Positions 12,730 through 23,813 of a DNA stretch of 64,000 bases are shown here, in pieces (the stretch's first letter is position 1; the number at the start of each line of letters is the position of its first letter). The DNA is from Lineus longissimus. Its lineage: Eukaryota > Nemertea > Pilidiophora > Heteronemertea > Lineidae. Both the position numbers and the translations under genes were made by a program. Under the pieces are notes generated by a model. The model saw only the letters and a list, made by a program, of their open reading frames with translations, was not told the DNA's origin and searched no databases. Location: the NCBI RefSeq assembly GCF_910592395.1, contig NC_088323.1, positions 7,688,001-7,752,000 on the forward strand. Direction: 5' to 3'.

Positions 12730-13259
12730 CCTATAGTCGGATTCATAAGTAAATGTCACTGCCCTTTTGGGCCGCTGCGCAAAAACTACTGGGCCGATTT
12801 CTTCAAAGTTTGGTTTTTCTTGAATCTAATTTCGGGACCCAAGAGGATTTTCATATTTCAGTAACCATGGTTACGAAATAATTTTTTTTGTATGTATTGG
12901 TGTACATTGACGTAGTGTATTGATTTTGACATTTTCTCCTCTGTACTGCTTATTTCTGGATGCATTTTGCTGAAATGTTCAGGTTAGTTTTTTTTCGTGT
13001 GTATCTTTAAAGCTGCCAAGTTTCATTTAGAACTATCAATAAAAAAAAATCGGGCCCTCCAGATTCCCCCAAAATGGCCAAAGGGCTCCAAAGTTGACAA
13101 TTTTTTTCTTTATAATTTGCAAATCTCTAACCTGGAAATTGTGTCTGGTCCCGAAATTAGATTCAAGAAAAACCAAACTTTGAAGAAATCGGCCCAATAG
13201 TTTTTGCACAGCGACCCAAAGGGCAGTCAGTGACATTTACTTATGAATCCGACTATAGG
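12730..13259. mobile_element. Foldback element with arms of about 110 bases
   Basis: The left arm 12730-12840 starts CCTATAGTCGGATTCATAAG. The right arm 13147-13259 is its near-exact inverted complement. The 300-base centre is AT-rich and non-coding. Such long arms mark a foldback or MITE-type element; the target duplication is not clear. Confidence 0.8.
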
Positions 13260-13548
13260 CCTTATAAACTATAAAAGCACGGATGACAGCTCTGCTACAC
13301 TTTCATCATTATCATCATCTACTTTAGTCAACCAGCTCAGATGACCTTTCTTGGGGCAGTGATCGGTAACGGTGAACTCCTTCCCACCCAACCATGCCAA
13401 CAGGCAAATGTTTACATTCGTGTCTCCGTGTATCATGCATTCATGTGTATACTAACACCGTTGTTGTGTTGACACACTGACTGACTCCGACTGTGTACAT
13501 TTCTACAGCGACGAAAAACGATCACAAAAATGGTTCGTGACATGTTTA

Positions 13549-15275
13549 CAACAAGAGGCCCAAGGGCCTGGCGCTCAGCTGAGTTAATATCATTAATATC
13601 TTCCCGGTGTTAAGTTCATTATGCATGAAAATGGCATACTCCATGGTATTTGATATCCTTTTGCGTTCACTACGGTACCAATGTTTTTGGTTGACATAAT
13701 TATGCCACTGTTCATTCCTCAATCCTGACCATAATTCGGGTGAAATCATCGTATGAAAATATTTACCGAAACATGAAGTTTATGCCATGAATGAGGATAC
13801 TCATTGTCATAGCCTCGTTTACAAGTACGATGTATTTTCCCGCGAATATTCAAAACTGCTTGGCTCCTTGCCAGTTAAATAACATGTGACTATACACAAA
13901 ATAGAAAACTTTGATGGAAATTGTAAATCATTTTTTTATCCATCAGGGGAAACAAGCTGATGATGATCAAATAAATCATTCATGAGAAATCGTTTTGTTG
14001 CTGAAGCTTGCATGACGAAGTTAATGCTTAACCTTTTCTTGTGCTCTACTGCGCCACCGTAGTTTTCTATTTAGACCAGCGATGACGTCATTTCTGGTGA
14101 TTCCCTACGTTGTCCAATGAGCGCTTTTTAAAATGTGCCATTTGGTATTGTACAGTATGCAATGTATTTTTTCAGCGCTGCTAGTTGCCGAACAGAATGC
14201 CGTAGCTCCCTCAATTTCCAATCAATTTTTATGGGAGTGACATTATTGTATTGCTTAGAATGTCTACTTTTTACTCATGAAAGAATCGTAGAACTAAAAC
14301 TTAATAGGCGAACAGAATCATGCCGATTCACTGCACATACTGTGGGAATTCTCCACTTCAAAATACATCGGCGATGTCATCGCGAACAGAGCATGCACTT
14401 CCGATATCGTTTTCACAGAAATGTGGCCAAATTTTCAAGAACTAATTTCTGAAAGTAGTCCCTAAAGACCTTATGACTACCACTGAAACGAACTGGTGAT
14501 AATATCGCCTACCAGACTACTTTTTAAGCAGAAAATTGGGTACTTGAGTGTCATTGAGCTCCAAGCCTAAACAACATGCCGCCATTTTGTCTCCGCTTCG
14601 GTATTTCGTACGCCGCTTATAATGCACCTTCTCAATTAAAACCAACATAATAATCGTTGATTGAATAGGAACACCACACAAAACACAATAAAGTGGGGGT
14701 ACAATCGATTACGAAGCTGAAGTGAACAGTGATTTATTCCTGGAGCTACTGCTTTTGTTGTGTAGCTGCCATGTTTTGAGAACTGGCAAATAGGAGACTT
14801 CATTGATGGCTGACGTCATCGGGCGGGAATTTGAATCGGCAGAAATAATTAAAAGGCAGGTAGCGCCCTCTCCTGTTAAAATTTTGAACTTTTTCTCAAT
14901 AAAATAGATTTTCAAGAATTTTATCTTAATATTAGAGCATATTTCGACTAATTCTGCTGCTCCCAGGCCGATATAGGCCAGTTTCCTTCATGCACTCTCG
15001 CTCGCAGGAAGTAGGTCGAATGGCGACAAATTTTGTTTTGAAAGTAGAGTTTGACCAGAAGTATCCAGAAATGCAAAATTGAAGTCTCTAGGTCTTACGG
15101 TTACAAAATGTGCACCATGGGTTTAACGGATGGACGGACGGATGGATGGATGGATGGATGGATGGATGGATGGATGGATGGATGGATGGATGGATGGATG
15201 GATGGATGGACAGACGGACGCCACTGAACAACTTATTTGACAAGCTCGGCTGACTTAGTCAGCTGAGCTAAAAAT
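13549..15275. mobile_element. Long interspersed repeat, copy 1 (AAGAGGCCCAAGGGCC...AGCTGAGCTAAAAA)
   Basis: It starts ACAAGAGGCCCAAGGGCCTG and ends with GCTGACTTAGTCAGCTGAGC followed by an A-run. The same ends and some inner sequence (for example around 14235-14300 and 35415-35480) occur at 33937-36460. A GGAT array precedes the 3' hairpin. No intact protein is seen, so it is non-autonomous or decayed. Its class is unknown to me. Confidence 0.6.
15127..15209. repeat. (GGAT)n microsatellite
   Basis: About 20 tandem GGAT tetramers lie near the end of the long repeat, a position also used by a shorter GGAT/GGAA stretch at 36374-36400 in the second copy. Confidence 0.95.
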
Positions 15276-16210
15276 TAAAGCAAGTGTTTTTAGTAGAGGT
15301 TTACCTAATGAGTAGCGTCTGGGTGATTATAAACAATTAACTTGTGTTTAAAAGCCCACATTGTAACGAAAGGTTCCGGCTTGACGCTAATCTCCACTGA
15401 CGGCAGCCGCCATTTTGCCATACTCTCGAAACTTTGGGATCGTCAAATGCAATGGAAATCACATAATTTCTGACACACACTGCTACAATTCATCATTTTA
15501 TTGTTCTTTCACAGTATTATTACGCCACCCCAATTCGCAAGGCAGCTTGTACCAACTGGCTCTGCATTGACTATCCCCATTCCAAGCCGAAGAACAGTGT
15601 GACAAGTTTCTCATTTTACCTTCCAATCACAGTCAAAATTTTCTAAAACAACCGGCAATGAGGACAAACTAATAATCTCAAACCAATCACAAGAATGTAA
15701 TCAACACATACGACCTCATCCGAAGAGCGGATGATTACGTTTTAGCATTGATTCAAGGTGATTTAATTCCTTCTTCGTCTCGCTTCAAATTCATAAAATG
15801 GCTGTCTTCCATACTTGTAGTATGCAGATCTAGTGGCGCAGTACAACACTGCGCATCTGGGATACCCCGACGGATTGCCTCGAACCGCGAAATTCAAAAC
15901 TGCTGGCAATGTGCCAACTGACATTTTTGCACAATACCGCCACCTAGTGATATAAAAAGGAAATTAATATATTTAATATCGAAACCTCGATATCATGCCG
16001 ACCTCTTAAACTTCATTTCAAACTTCAATCTGCTGGAATAAAGAAAATGGGCTTTTTTAACCTTGACCTACTTATACCTGAATAGTAGGTCACACTGACC
16101 TAAATCTGTGTCAACATGTAGAGATGCCCAATAGGTGTCTACATATCAAATTTAGAGAGTCAATGACCAATAGCAAAAAAACGTGCCATGATCAAAGAAA
16201 TTTTAGAGTT

Positions 16211-16588
16211 CGACCTCTGTGACCTTGAAATGAAGGTCAAATAAAAAACCCGTGTGATATGTGATGTAACTTTATTAGATACACCCACCATAAAATTTTC
16301 ATCGCTCTAGCTATAACCATAAGCTTCAAAATGACAAAAATAGGTTTTCAAAGAGCACCCCCTATATATGGCAGACCAGCAGTCAAATTGCGCTGATTTT
16401 CATTCTGAAGGAAGGTCTTGCCTAGGGGTACCCACACACCAAGTATGAACTTTCTGGGTCAAGCGGTTAAGAAACGTGCCACGATTTTGTCAAAAGATAA
16501 CGACGGACGACGACGACGACGAGACGGACGACGACGGACGCCAGACGCCGCGGTATCGTATTAGCTCACCTGACAGGTGAGCTAAAAA
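16211..16588. repeat. 3' part of the AGGTCA/GACGACG repeat family
   Basis: It contains CGACCTCTGTGACCTTGA...AGGTCA at 16211-16239, then AAGAAACGTGCCACG, a GACGACG array near 16500-16545 and the hairpin CTCACCTGACAGGTGAG with an A-run. The same order is found at 31685-32740. Confidence 0.65.
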
Positions 16589-16822
16589 CCTAGGAATATC
16601 GGTGAGATTTTTCAACTGTTTTTCCACTCTGTTCCATTATGTTCTATACAGTTATCTAATTTAATCTGAATATTGAAGAATAATACCTACAAGTATATAC
16701 GGAAAAAGCCAGAGGTTAGTACTTTGGACATCATATTTTACATTTTCATTTCATGCATTTTTTACATTACAGTACAATGAAATACATATATCATAGCTCA
16801 AAGGTATACGCAAGTGCAAAAT

Positions 16823-17410
16823 TCAAATACCCTTAACAACTGAATACCCTTCCTGCATGCCACATCTATTTAAAAAATGTATGAAATATTTTATAAACCA
16901 TGAGAGCACCACAAAAATCATGAAGTTATGGTTTGGTGTTGACAGTGTTCCCCATTTAAAGGTTTTCTGGTTGAAAAAAACTGGTGAATTGGTAATTGCA
17001 GCAATGTCAGCTCTGAGTACCTCGCACTCGTCTTCAAACTTATGCCAGTCTAGCAGATAATGAACATTTACTTTGTTTACATTAACGTTACAATTACGGC
17101 AAACTGGGGAATCGTTTATACATGGTTGTAGAAATAAGAGATCATGAGAAAAGGCACTTCCCTCTTCCATTGCGAACTTACCACTAAAGAAAGCAAGAGG
17201 AGAATCGGTGTGTGTTTCATAGCTGCAGCAAGCTTCGCTCCTTCCACTGATATAATGCTGGAGAAGCTTTGACGGAACCTTATATACAATTTGAAGATGG
17301 ATTAACAGATGGTTCTCAAATGCTCTTTCGTACTTAACTCGGAAATCATTGCTCATATATGACAAAAATATTGCTATATTACAAAAAAAAACAGGATCTG
17401 AATATTGCAT
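16823..17410 (-). pseudogene. LINE-type reverse transcriptase C-terminal remnant
   Basis: This is an open frame of 195 residues. Its middle has CRNCNV...VHYLLDWHKFEDECEVLRADI, which resembles the Cys/His segment after the RT domain of non-LTR retrotransposons (C-x2-C ... H-Y-L-L-x-C-x-x-F). The upstream RT motifs are absent. A decayed match lies in copy A on the complement of 1516-1821. The resemblance is from memory of the family pattern, so I hold it with moderate confidence. No catalytic YxDD motif is visible. Confidence 0.45.
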
Positions 17411-17560
17411 CGTGAAATTGAAATCACATTTTAATAACCACTATTGATTAAGTTTAGGTTATTTAATACCAACTGAAGTCAACTTCTTGTGAAATAGAAA
17501 ATATTCTTATGTGCTGTGATTGTTTTCACCCAGGTAATAATATTTCCCCAATATCGCAAT

Positions 17561-18849
17561 TTAATGCCCAACAGTGATTTTGTATAAACCGACGTGCCCA
17601 GAGATGTAATCAAAATAACAAAATTACAAGTTGATGTGTGGAATTTGACTAACCAGAGTCTTTCAAATAGATTATTTGAAAGACTCTACCTCCAGCACTA
17701 AAAACTGTTTTTTTAGTTCTTAAAGGGGTACACCGTTCGTAATTACTAGTGATCCAGTTCAATAGAAATCCACTATGAATGCACAATGCCGTAGTGCAGT
17801 TATTGTGAATTCAAATTTGTTTAAACTTGGTATTCATAGTATTTGTACATGTATACCAGTCTACACAACGGCATTGTTGAAATTTATATTCAGAATTTAT
17901 TTTCGTAATTGGACATTTTTAAATTCAATTACAAATCCAAAATTTTTAACGAATGGCTAAGGCCTTTAAGAGCAAAATACCTTATGTATCACATGGTCTG
18001 TTCAGATGCCCCTCACAATCTGTCCAATCCTCATCATTCCTTTTGTAGATCAGAATGAGTCATAATTATTAAATGGGATAAATACAGGTGCGGCCACTCC
18101 TCAAATTCATGTCTTCTATATGCTCTGTGTTTGTACCATTACAATTTATGGTGCGCCAGAATGTGACTACAATTAATTTGACATGAGCCATGGTGCTCTG
18201 CTTATTGAGCAGATGACAGATGTTTCACAATGGTGTTGGTGCATCTTGAGTCAGGTAAGAGGAATGAGATGAGAGGAATTATAACTAGAATATGCCTACT
18301 TGATACATTTGAAGATAGCAAATCATCTGAAGGCTCCCGCATCAATAAAATCTGAAAACTGCACGGTTTGTCAAGTGTGGAATTCATTTTTGTGGTCATT
18401 TTGGTCCACCTTCATAAACTATTGAGCGCGGTGGGGTGATAACTCGATTTTAAAGGTTGTTGGATCTATTCCACCGCCACGATAATTTGGGCCATTCCTT
18501 TCGGTGGCACTTGAAGTTTTTAATTACTACCACCAGATTATAAGGTTAAGAAAAGCCTTAGGGAAGTGTATGAATACAGTTGATACACATCCGGTCTTAA
18601 GCCTTTGGCTAAAATAACATATTTAGGAAAGTGGGTCACACTTGTTACATATAACATTTAATAGGCTTCGGTTCTTAATCTGAAACACGAAGCTTCGGGC
18701 GTATCTTCTTAAATGAATGTTACAAATGTAGCTCTAGCAAGGAAGGATGCTGTAGAGAGACAGAGAGAGAGAGTCATTACGAATCCCTGCTATTTTCGCT
18801 TTATTGGTTCACAGTGGGTCGCGGTTGTTAAAAAAAAGATGGAGAAAAG
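17561..18849. other. Intergenic, no gene recognised
   Basis: No supported coding region is seen. A short GA-rich run lies near 18757-18774. Confidence 0.4.
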
Positions 18850-19080
18850 ATAAAGCAGGTATAGCGGGCCACTATTCTGTGATTTCAGATCACTTAGACA
18901 GTTTTGAAAAATTTCGCGATGACTGCAGCTATATTGATAGGAACAGAAGGGCAAAATATCTCGTATAAAGCAGGTATAGTGGGCCACTATTCTGTGATTT
19001 CAGATCACTTAGACAGTTTTGGAAAAATTTCCCGATGACTGCAGCTGTATTGATAGGAACAGACGGGCAAAATATCTCGT
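18850..19080. repeat. Tandem duplication of a 115-base unit
   Basis: Two head-to-tail copies (18850-18964 and 18965-19080) start ATAAAGCAGGTATAG and end CAAAATATCTCGT. They differ at only a few positions. There is no coding capacity in common, and no transposon ends are seen. Confidence 0.9.
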
Positions 19081-19330
19081 TTGCTCACATTGTGGATGAA
19101 ACAGTGTAGGGCAGGTGTACACTTCAAGGAAGATGACCATTTCGCCATACTCAATTCCCACTCTGCCACTCAATTGTAATAACGGTACAAGCAAACTGGG
19201 TAAACTGTTTGTGTAGTGCATGTATACTTAAGATACACCTTAGAGTACACCTATTCTCACAGGAAATAAAATAAACTAGTCAGGAGTTCACCACATTTTC
19301 TTGACATTTGTCACTGATTGTGCGTAACCC

Positions 19331-19354
19331 TGGGCGGGGAGGGGGGGGGGGGGG
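19331..19354. repeat. G-rich tract
   Basis: A nearly pure G run follows GGGCGGGGA and could form a quadruplex. Its length is uncertain. Confidence 0.85.
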
Positions 19355-19525
19355 TGCTACATCAACATGTCTCGACAGCAGATAAAGGAAGGCCAGGATG
19401 TAAAGGTTTATTCAAGGTATCAATACTATAATGCGCGTTGTGGCCGCTAAATAGGAGGCGATTTTTGTTTCAAAATTGGGCCTCGGAAATGCGTCGAATT
19501 CTTGCAACTTTTGGCTTCGTAGGTG

Positions 19526-20555
19526 TGGATCATAAGTAAGAGTGTCACTGAGGGTGTCATACGTCGAATATCTTGGTGGTTTTGGAATAAATAACAACTT
19601 TGTGGAGATGACGCCAACTGGAGAGCTCCAAGTAATCTCTTCGCCGAGAAGTCCATCAGTAATCTCTCTGCATTATTACCGTCACGAAAATTGCCGAGCC
19701 GCCTCCCACTTCCGCGATCAACCAATCAGATGTCCTGTTCAAATGGTCACTTCCATGCGCGCATCATCCACCAATCAAAATCGACGTCACTGACGCCAGC
19801 ATGCAAGATGGCGGCGCCCATCTCTGAAGGAAAAATGCTGCTTTTCCACCTCGAGACAGCCATTTATTCACAAATAGCTCATCTTAGGACACAATGTACG
19901 CAACGGGAGACAAGATTTACGCACACACCGGTAACTTAAACCCTCCTAGCGCTAATCGCTGTCTGATATCGAGTACATCACCAGTCTACACCATCTTATT
20001 TTCCGAGAATTGGTTTAGCATTGTGGACGCCTGTACATCATGGATCATAAGTAAGAGTGTCACTGACGGTGTCATACGTCGAATATCTTGGTGGTTTTGG
20101 AATAAATAACAACTTTGTGGAGATGACGCCAACTGGAGAGCTCCAAGTAATCTCTTCGCCGAGAAGTTCATCAGTAATCTCTCTGCATTATTACCGTCAC
20201 GAAAATTGCCGAGCCGCCTCCCACTTCCGCGATCAACCAATCAGATGTCCTGTTCAAATGGTCACTTCCATGCGCGCATCATCCACCAATCAAAATCGAC
20301 GTCACTGACGCCAGCATGCAAGATGGCGGCGCCCATCTCTGAAGGAAAAATGCTGCTTTTCCACCTCGAGACAGCCATTTATTCACAAATAGCTCATCTT
20401 AGGACACAATGTACGCAACGGGTGACAAGATTTACGCACACACCGGTAACTTAAACCCTCCTGGCGCTAATCGCTGGCTGATATCGAGTACATCACCAGT
20501 CTACACCATCTTATTTTCCGAGAATTGGTTTAGCATTGTGGACGCCTGTACATCA
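19526..20555. repeat. Tandem duplication of a 515-base unit
   Basis: Two almost identical copies (about 19526-20040 and 20041-20555) each run from GGATCATAAGTAAGAGTGTC to GCCTGTACATCAT. They differ at very few bases, so the duplication is recent or kept homogeneous. The unit holds AAGATGGCGGCGCCC, CCAATCA boxes and TGACGTCA-like words, reminiscent of a CCAAT-containing promoter. The same short ORFs appear in both copies with a 515-base offset and look incidental. Confidence 0.92.
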
Positions 20556-22382
20556 TGTACATGGTTACATAGTTCCGTTTTCAAGAAGTATTACACTCAT
20601 GAAAAAAAGTGTTACTCACAAACCAGCACCCCATTTACACCAAACCCACAACATACCAGCACCCACACAATCCGATTTTTATACCCCGAACAGCCCGCGC
20701 CTCGGGTATATGCTAGTAGTTTTAATTCGGAGAGAACCTTCATCATCTTGCACTTGCAGCAAACTATGCCTTTGTACATTTGATCTAAAGAATACGTACG
20801 CTAAAATCTTGAAGATACGCAAATATGTGGCACTGCTTATGACCAATAATTGATTAAAGTAAATGTGGTCAGTAGTCAAGGTAAACACGCCTATTAATTA
20901 GTTACTGAATCAAACATGGTGTAGTGCGAGTTCTGACAACTAGCCGATAAAAGTCAAAAGCTCCAGTTAGACACTTCATGTGTGTAAATGAAATACATAC
21001 AATCAATAACTTGATTTCATCAAACTGCTCCGGGCATTCTGAATCCAGCATCAATATAAAAATATTATCGATATGATGTGATGATGAGTTTAAATCTGGA
21101 ACACAAGTCTCGGATATGATATCAATTTCATTCCGTGCAGCAGATCGAGTTGGCCAGCATCCAATCCTCAATCAGCACCTTGTCTTTAGGTTTCCAATAC
21201 AAGCTACATTATGGGACGTAGCTAGAGCCGTTGACGCCAAAAGCTTATTGACCTCACCAATTATGAGACATCTTGCACGGGTCTGTCTCAGCAGAGATCC
21301 CATAGTGGTCTAGGGAATCGTTCTCAGTCTACTCCAGGTAGCCAAGAGATGTTTATCCGTACCCCATACCCTACATTCAGACTTTCAAATGAATTAACAG
21401 AACAGAACACTAAAAGAACCTCTGCAACAGAGATGGCTCTTCATACTGTCCATATGATTCCTTTTTGGATTATAAATGTTCTCTATCCGAAAATGGTTCT
21501 GTATGACCTACTTCACCTCCGTTGTGTCTCAAGATACACGTCGTTCTCAATGGGATTCGTCATTGGCAGATTGTGCTCCCGGGGATCAGTGACAGCCACG
21601 TCGTTCTTTATATGCATATATTTTTATGAAGACAGCACATTTGGTCTTAAACTGATTCAATACATATTTTACATATTCTACAAGGACCTGTCTAGAATTG
21701 TGAGAACAACTGTCTCGACGTGTTATAACAAAGAGGAATAAGTTCCTTTTCGGATTACATTAATTTTGATATCCGATAAAATTTGAGTTATTTTACCTCG
21801 GAGTGTTTGGACCCCAGTTTATCATGTTTAAAATGGTATCAAGTCGTATCGCCTGATGCAGCAGAAGAATATGTTCTTGATGCTAGGTTAGTGCAGTGAA
21901 TGCCGGCGGTACTACCGATCATGTTTTTAGCGTGTATCACTTCACGAGTGTTGCCTGTCTGTTTTGCCATGCTGTATCTAATCGCCTGCGATGCAATTGC
22001 GTCTGCAAGACCGCAATGTAAGGCACGCCAGTCAACAACTGGAACGACACGTTCCAGGTATAAAGGAGCGTCACGTCTAGACTGCACAACATCATGTGTG
22101 AGAAAGAGCCGAGCTTCGATCAAACTAACGTGTGAGAAGCCTGTCTGTTCCTGCAGGAAACAAGAAGGGACTCGGGTGAGAGTTGTCACGTTTGTCTCAG
22201 TACACCCCCCCCCCCCCCCCCCACCCCGTTATTTATACACGGAACACCCCACTCAATGCATGGGAATCTTTCAGCGGGTCTTACGACATTTAATTACATA
22301 AAGTTAATGCCGTTGCCATGGCAAATACGGTGGTATTTACTAACGTGTTCCTGCCAGCACGCGCAGTGCACGACGGGACCAC
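20556..22382. other. Intergenic, no gene recognised
   Basis: There are several ORFs of 80-133 codons on both strands (for example 21349-21741 and 21900-22301 plus), none with a recognisable domain. A poly-C tract lies at about 22205-22222. Confidence 0.35.
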
Positions 22383-22521
22383 CCTACTAAAAAAATTTAC
22401 CCTTGGCTAAGGTACTGTAAGGTATTTGAAGGGTATTCTAAATTACCCCCTCATTTACCTTAGAATATCCTACAAATACCTTACTGTACCCTCGCCAAAG
22501 GTAATTAATTCTTTTAGTAGG
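22383..22521. mobile_element. Small foldback MITE
   Basis: The arms start CCTACTAAAA and meet its inverted partner ending TTTTAGTAGG. They also share TACTGTAAGGTATTT and its complement. Almost the whole 139-base element folds on itself. Confidence 0.75.
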
Positions 22522-23117
22522 CAAACATATCCAAATTTAAATGCTCTAAAACGTCGAAAAAAGAAACACCGGATGTTGTGGGTTGCAGCGATCGAGCGCG
22601 AGGCAAGGAGCACCCAGGAATAAGTAGATGGAAACTTGTGCCGGGTAGCTGGCAAGCGACTGGTTAAGCCAGGTGTTCGGCGCGTTTTCTTTTGGGTACC
22701 CAATTTATTGCTGCCACAACGGAGGGTGCTCCTGAACGGCGACGATTTCATGATCCGACCTCTATGGACTTGACACCTGTGTGTGTCGAATACGGCCATA
22801 TCATTGTACCGCATTGGCAATTTATTCGACTAACTCAACATTAAGATATTGGGTCGCCACCAAGGTCGAAAATCCAGATAATATTTACTATATTCATTTT
22901 CGACATTCTTTACAATATTCTTGTACTGGTTGGGTATCTCCACCGATTCATTAGCCTATACATGGCAAGTACATTGTTGACTTTCATGGATTGCCGTCTG
23001 GGTACCAAAAAGTCGTTTAGATCACGTACCGGTAACTAAATGATTTAACAAATCTGAATATAATCGCAAGAAGTTATCACCACGCCAAGTTTCAGTCATA
23101 GCCCAACTAGAAATGAA

Positions 23118-23813
23118 ATGTGCTCACAAAAAATTAGGTCATTTCAGCCCACAATACTCGATTTTTACCAAAACGGTTATCAATTCCCGGGAAAGCACAA
23201 AGTGCTTGCAGATGTATTCACTGACTTCAGACACTTCATGAAAGAGCGACTTTTTATATGTTATTCTAATGCGACAGCGAGTACCTTTATCAAACATTTG
23301 GTTCGCTACTTGAAAAAGCTTTGGAGTGATGTTGACATAATTGCACATGAGTTGCAAAAGCCGGCCGAATACATTCGGATAATATTGCGTTTCTCCAAAG
23401 AAATTTTTCTTTTCTATCGTGTCCCAGTGAGAGTAACAAAACGAAAACCAAGAAAACGAGTCATTATGTCGGTATTTTTTGGAAAATGTCGTAGTCTCGA
23501 AGTCCTGCTATTTCGCATCCCGCATGTTTCGCCACCATGTAATTTGATGAATTGTCGCAGAAAGCGCTTCGCGCACTGTAGTGTAATTCATTGGAATAGT
23601 ATTTTAGATATTGATACAGCTATTGCAAGTTTGTATTGTTTTATACTCGAGGACAGGTGTGCCAAAGTAGCAACTAGTGATAAACCGCAAGCAAATGTCA
23701 ATAGAAAAATGCATCAAAGAACATGGATTTGTTCGGCAGATATTCGACTGTGGTCGAGCGGCAGAATAAAGATGCTGTTATTGAGAAAAGATGACATAAT
23801 ACATATATTTTAG
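23118..23813 (+). CDS. Unknown 231-codon ORF
   Basis: This is a single open frame in AT-rich DNA, longer than expected by chance for the local composition. I recognise no domain. The product would be basic, with an R/K-rich patch near residue 110 (VTKRKPRKRV), no signal peptide and no clear membrane segment. No splice partners, promoter or polyadenylation signal are evident, and it has no repeat ends that I can see. It could be an orphan gene, an eroded mobile-element frame or chance. Confidence 0.25.
   Translation: MCSQKIRSFQPTILDFYQNGYQFPGKHKVLADVFTDFRHFMKERLFICYSNATASTFIKHLVRYLKKLWSDVDIIAHELQKPAEYIRIILRFSKEIFLFYRVPVRVTKRKPRKRVIMSVFFGKCRSLEVLLFRIPHVSPPCNLMNCRRKRFAHCSVIHWNSILDIDTAIASLYCFILEDRCAKVATSDKPQANVNRKMHQRTWICSADIRLWSSGRIKMLLLRKDDIIHIF

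Larger units (their letters stand above)
11098..17560. repeat. Duplicated segment, copy B, split by inserted elements
   Basis: Blocks 11098-11460, 11822-12210 and 16590-17540 match copy A in the same order. Between them lie material at about 11460-11821 and 12206-16588, each beginning with a GGCCA...GGGCCATTGTGCTCACC word and ending in GACGACG repeats plus a short hairpin (GTGAGCTAAAAA or GTGAACCAAAAA). Since copy A lacks these blocks, they were inserted after the duplication. The larger one also carries the foldback at 12730-13259 and the long repeat at 13549-15275. Confidence 0.6.
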
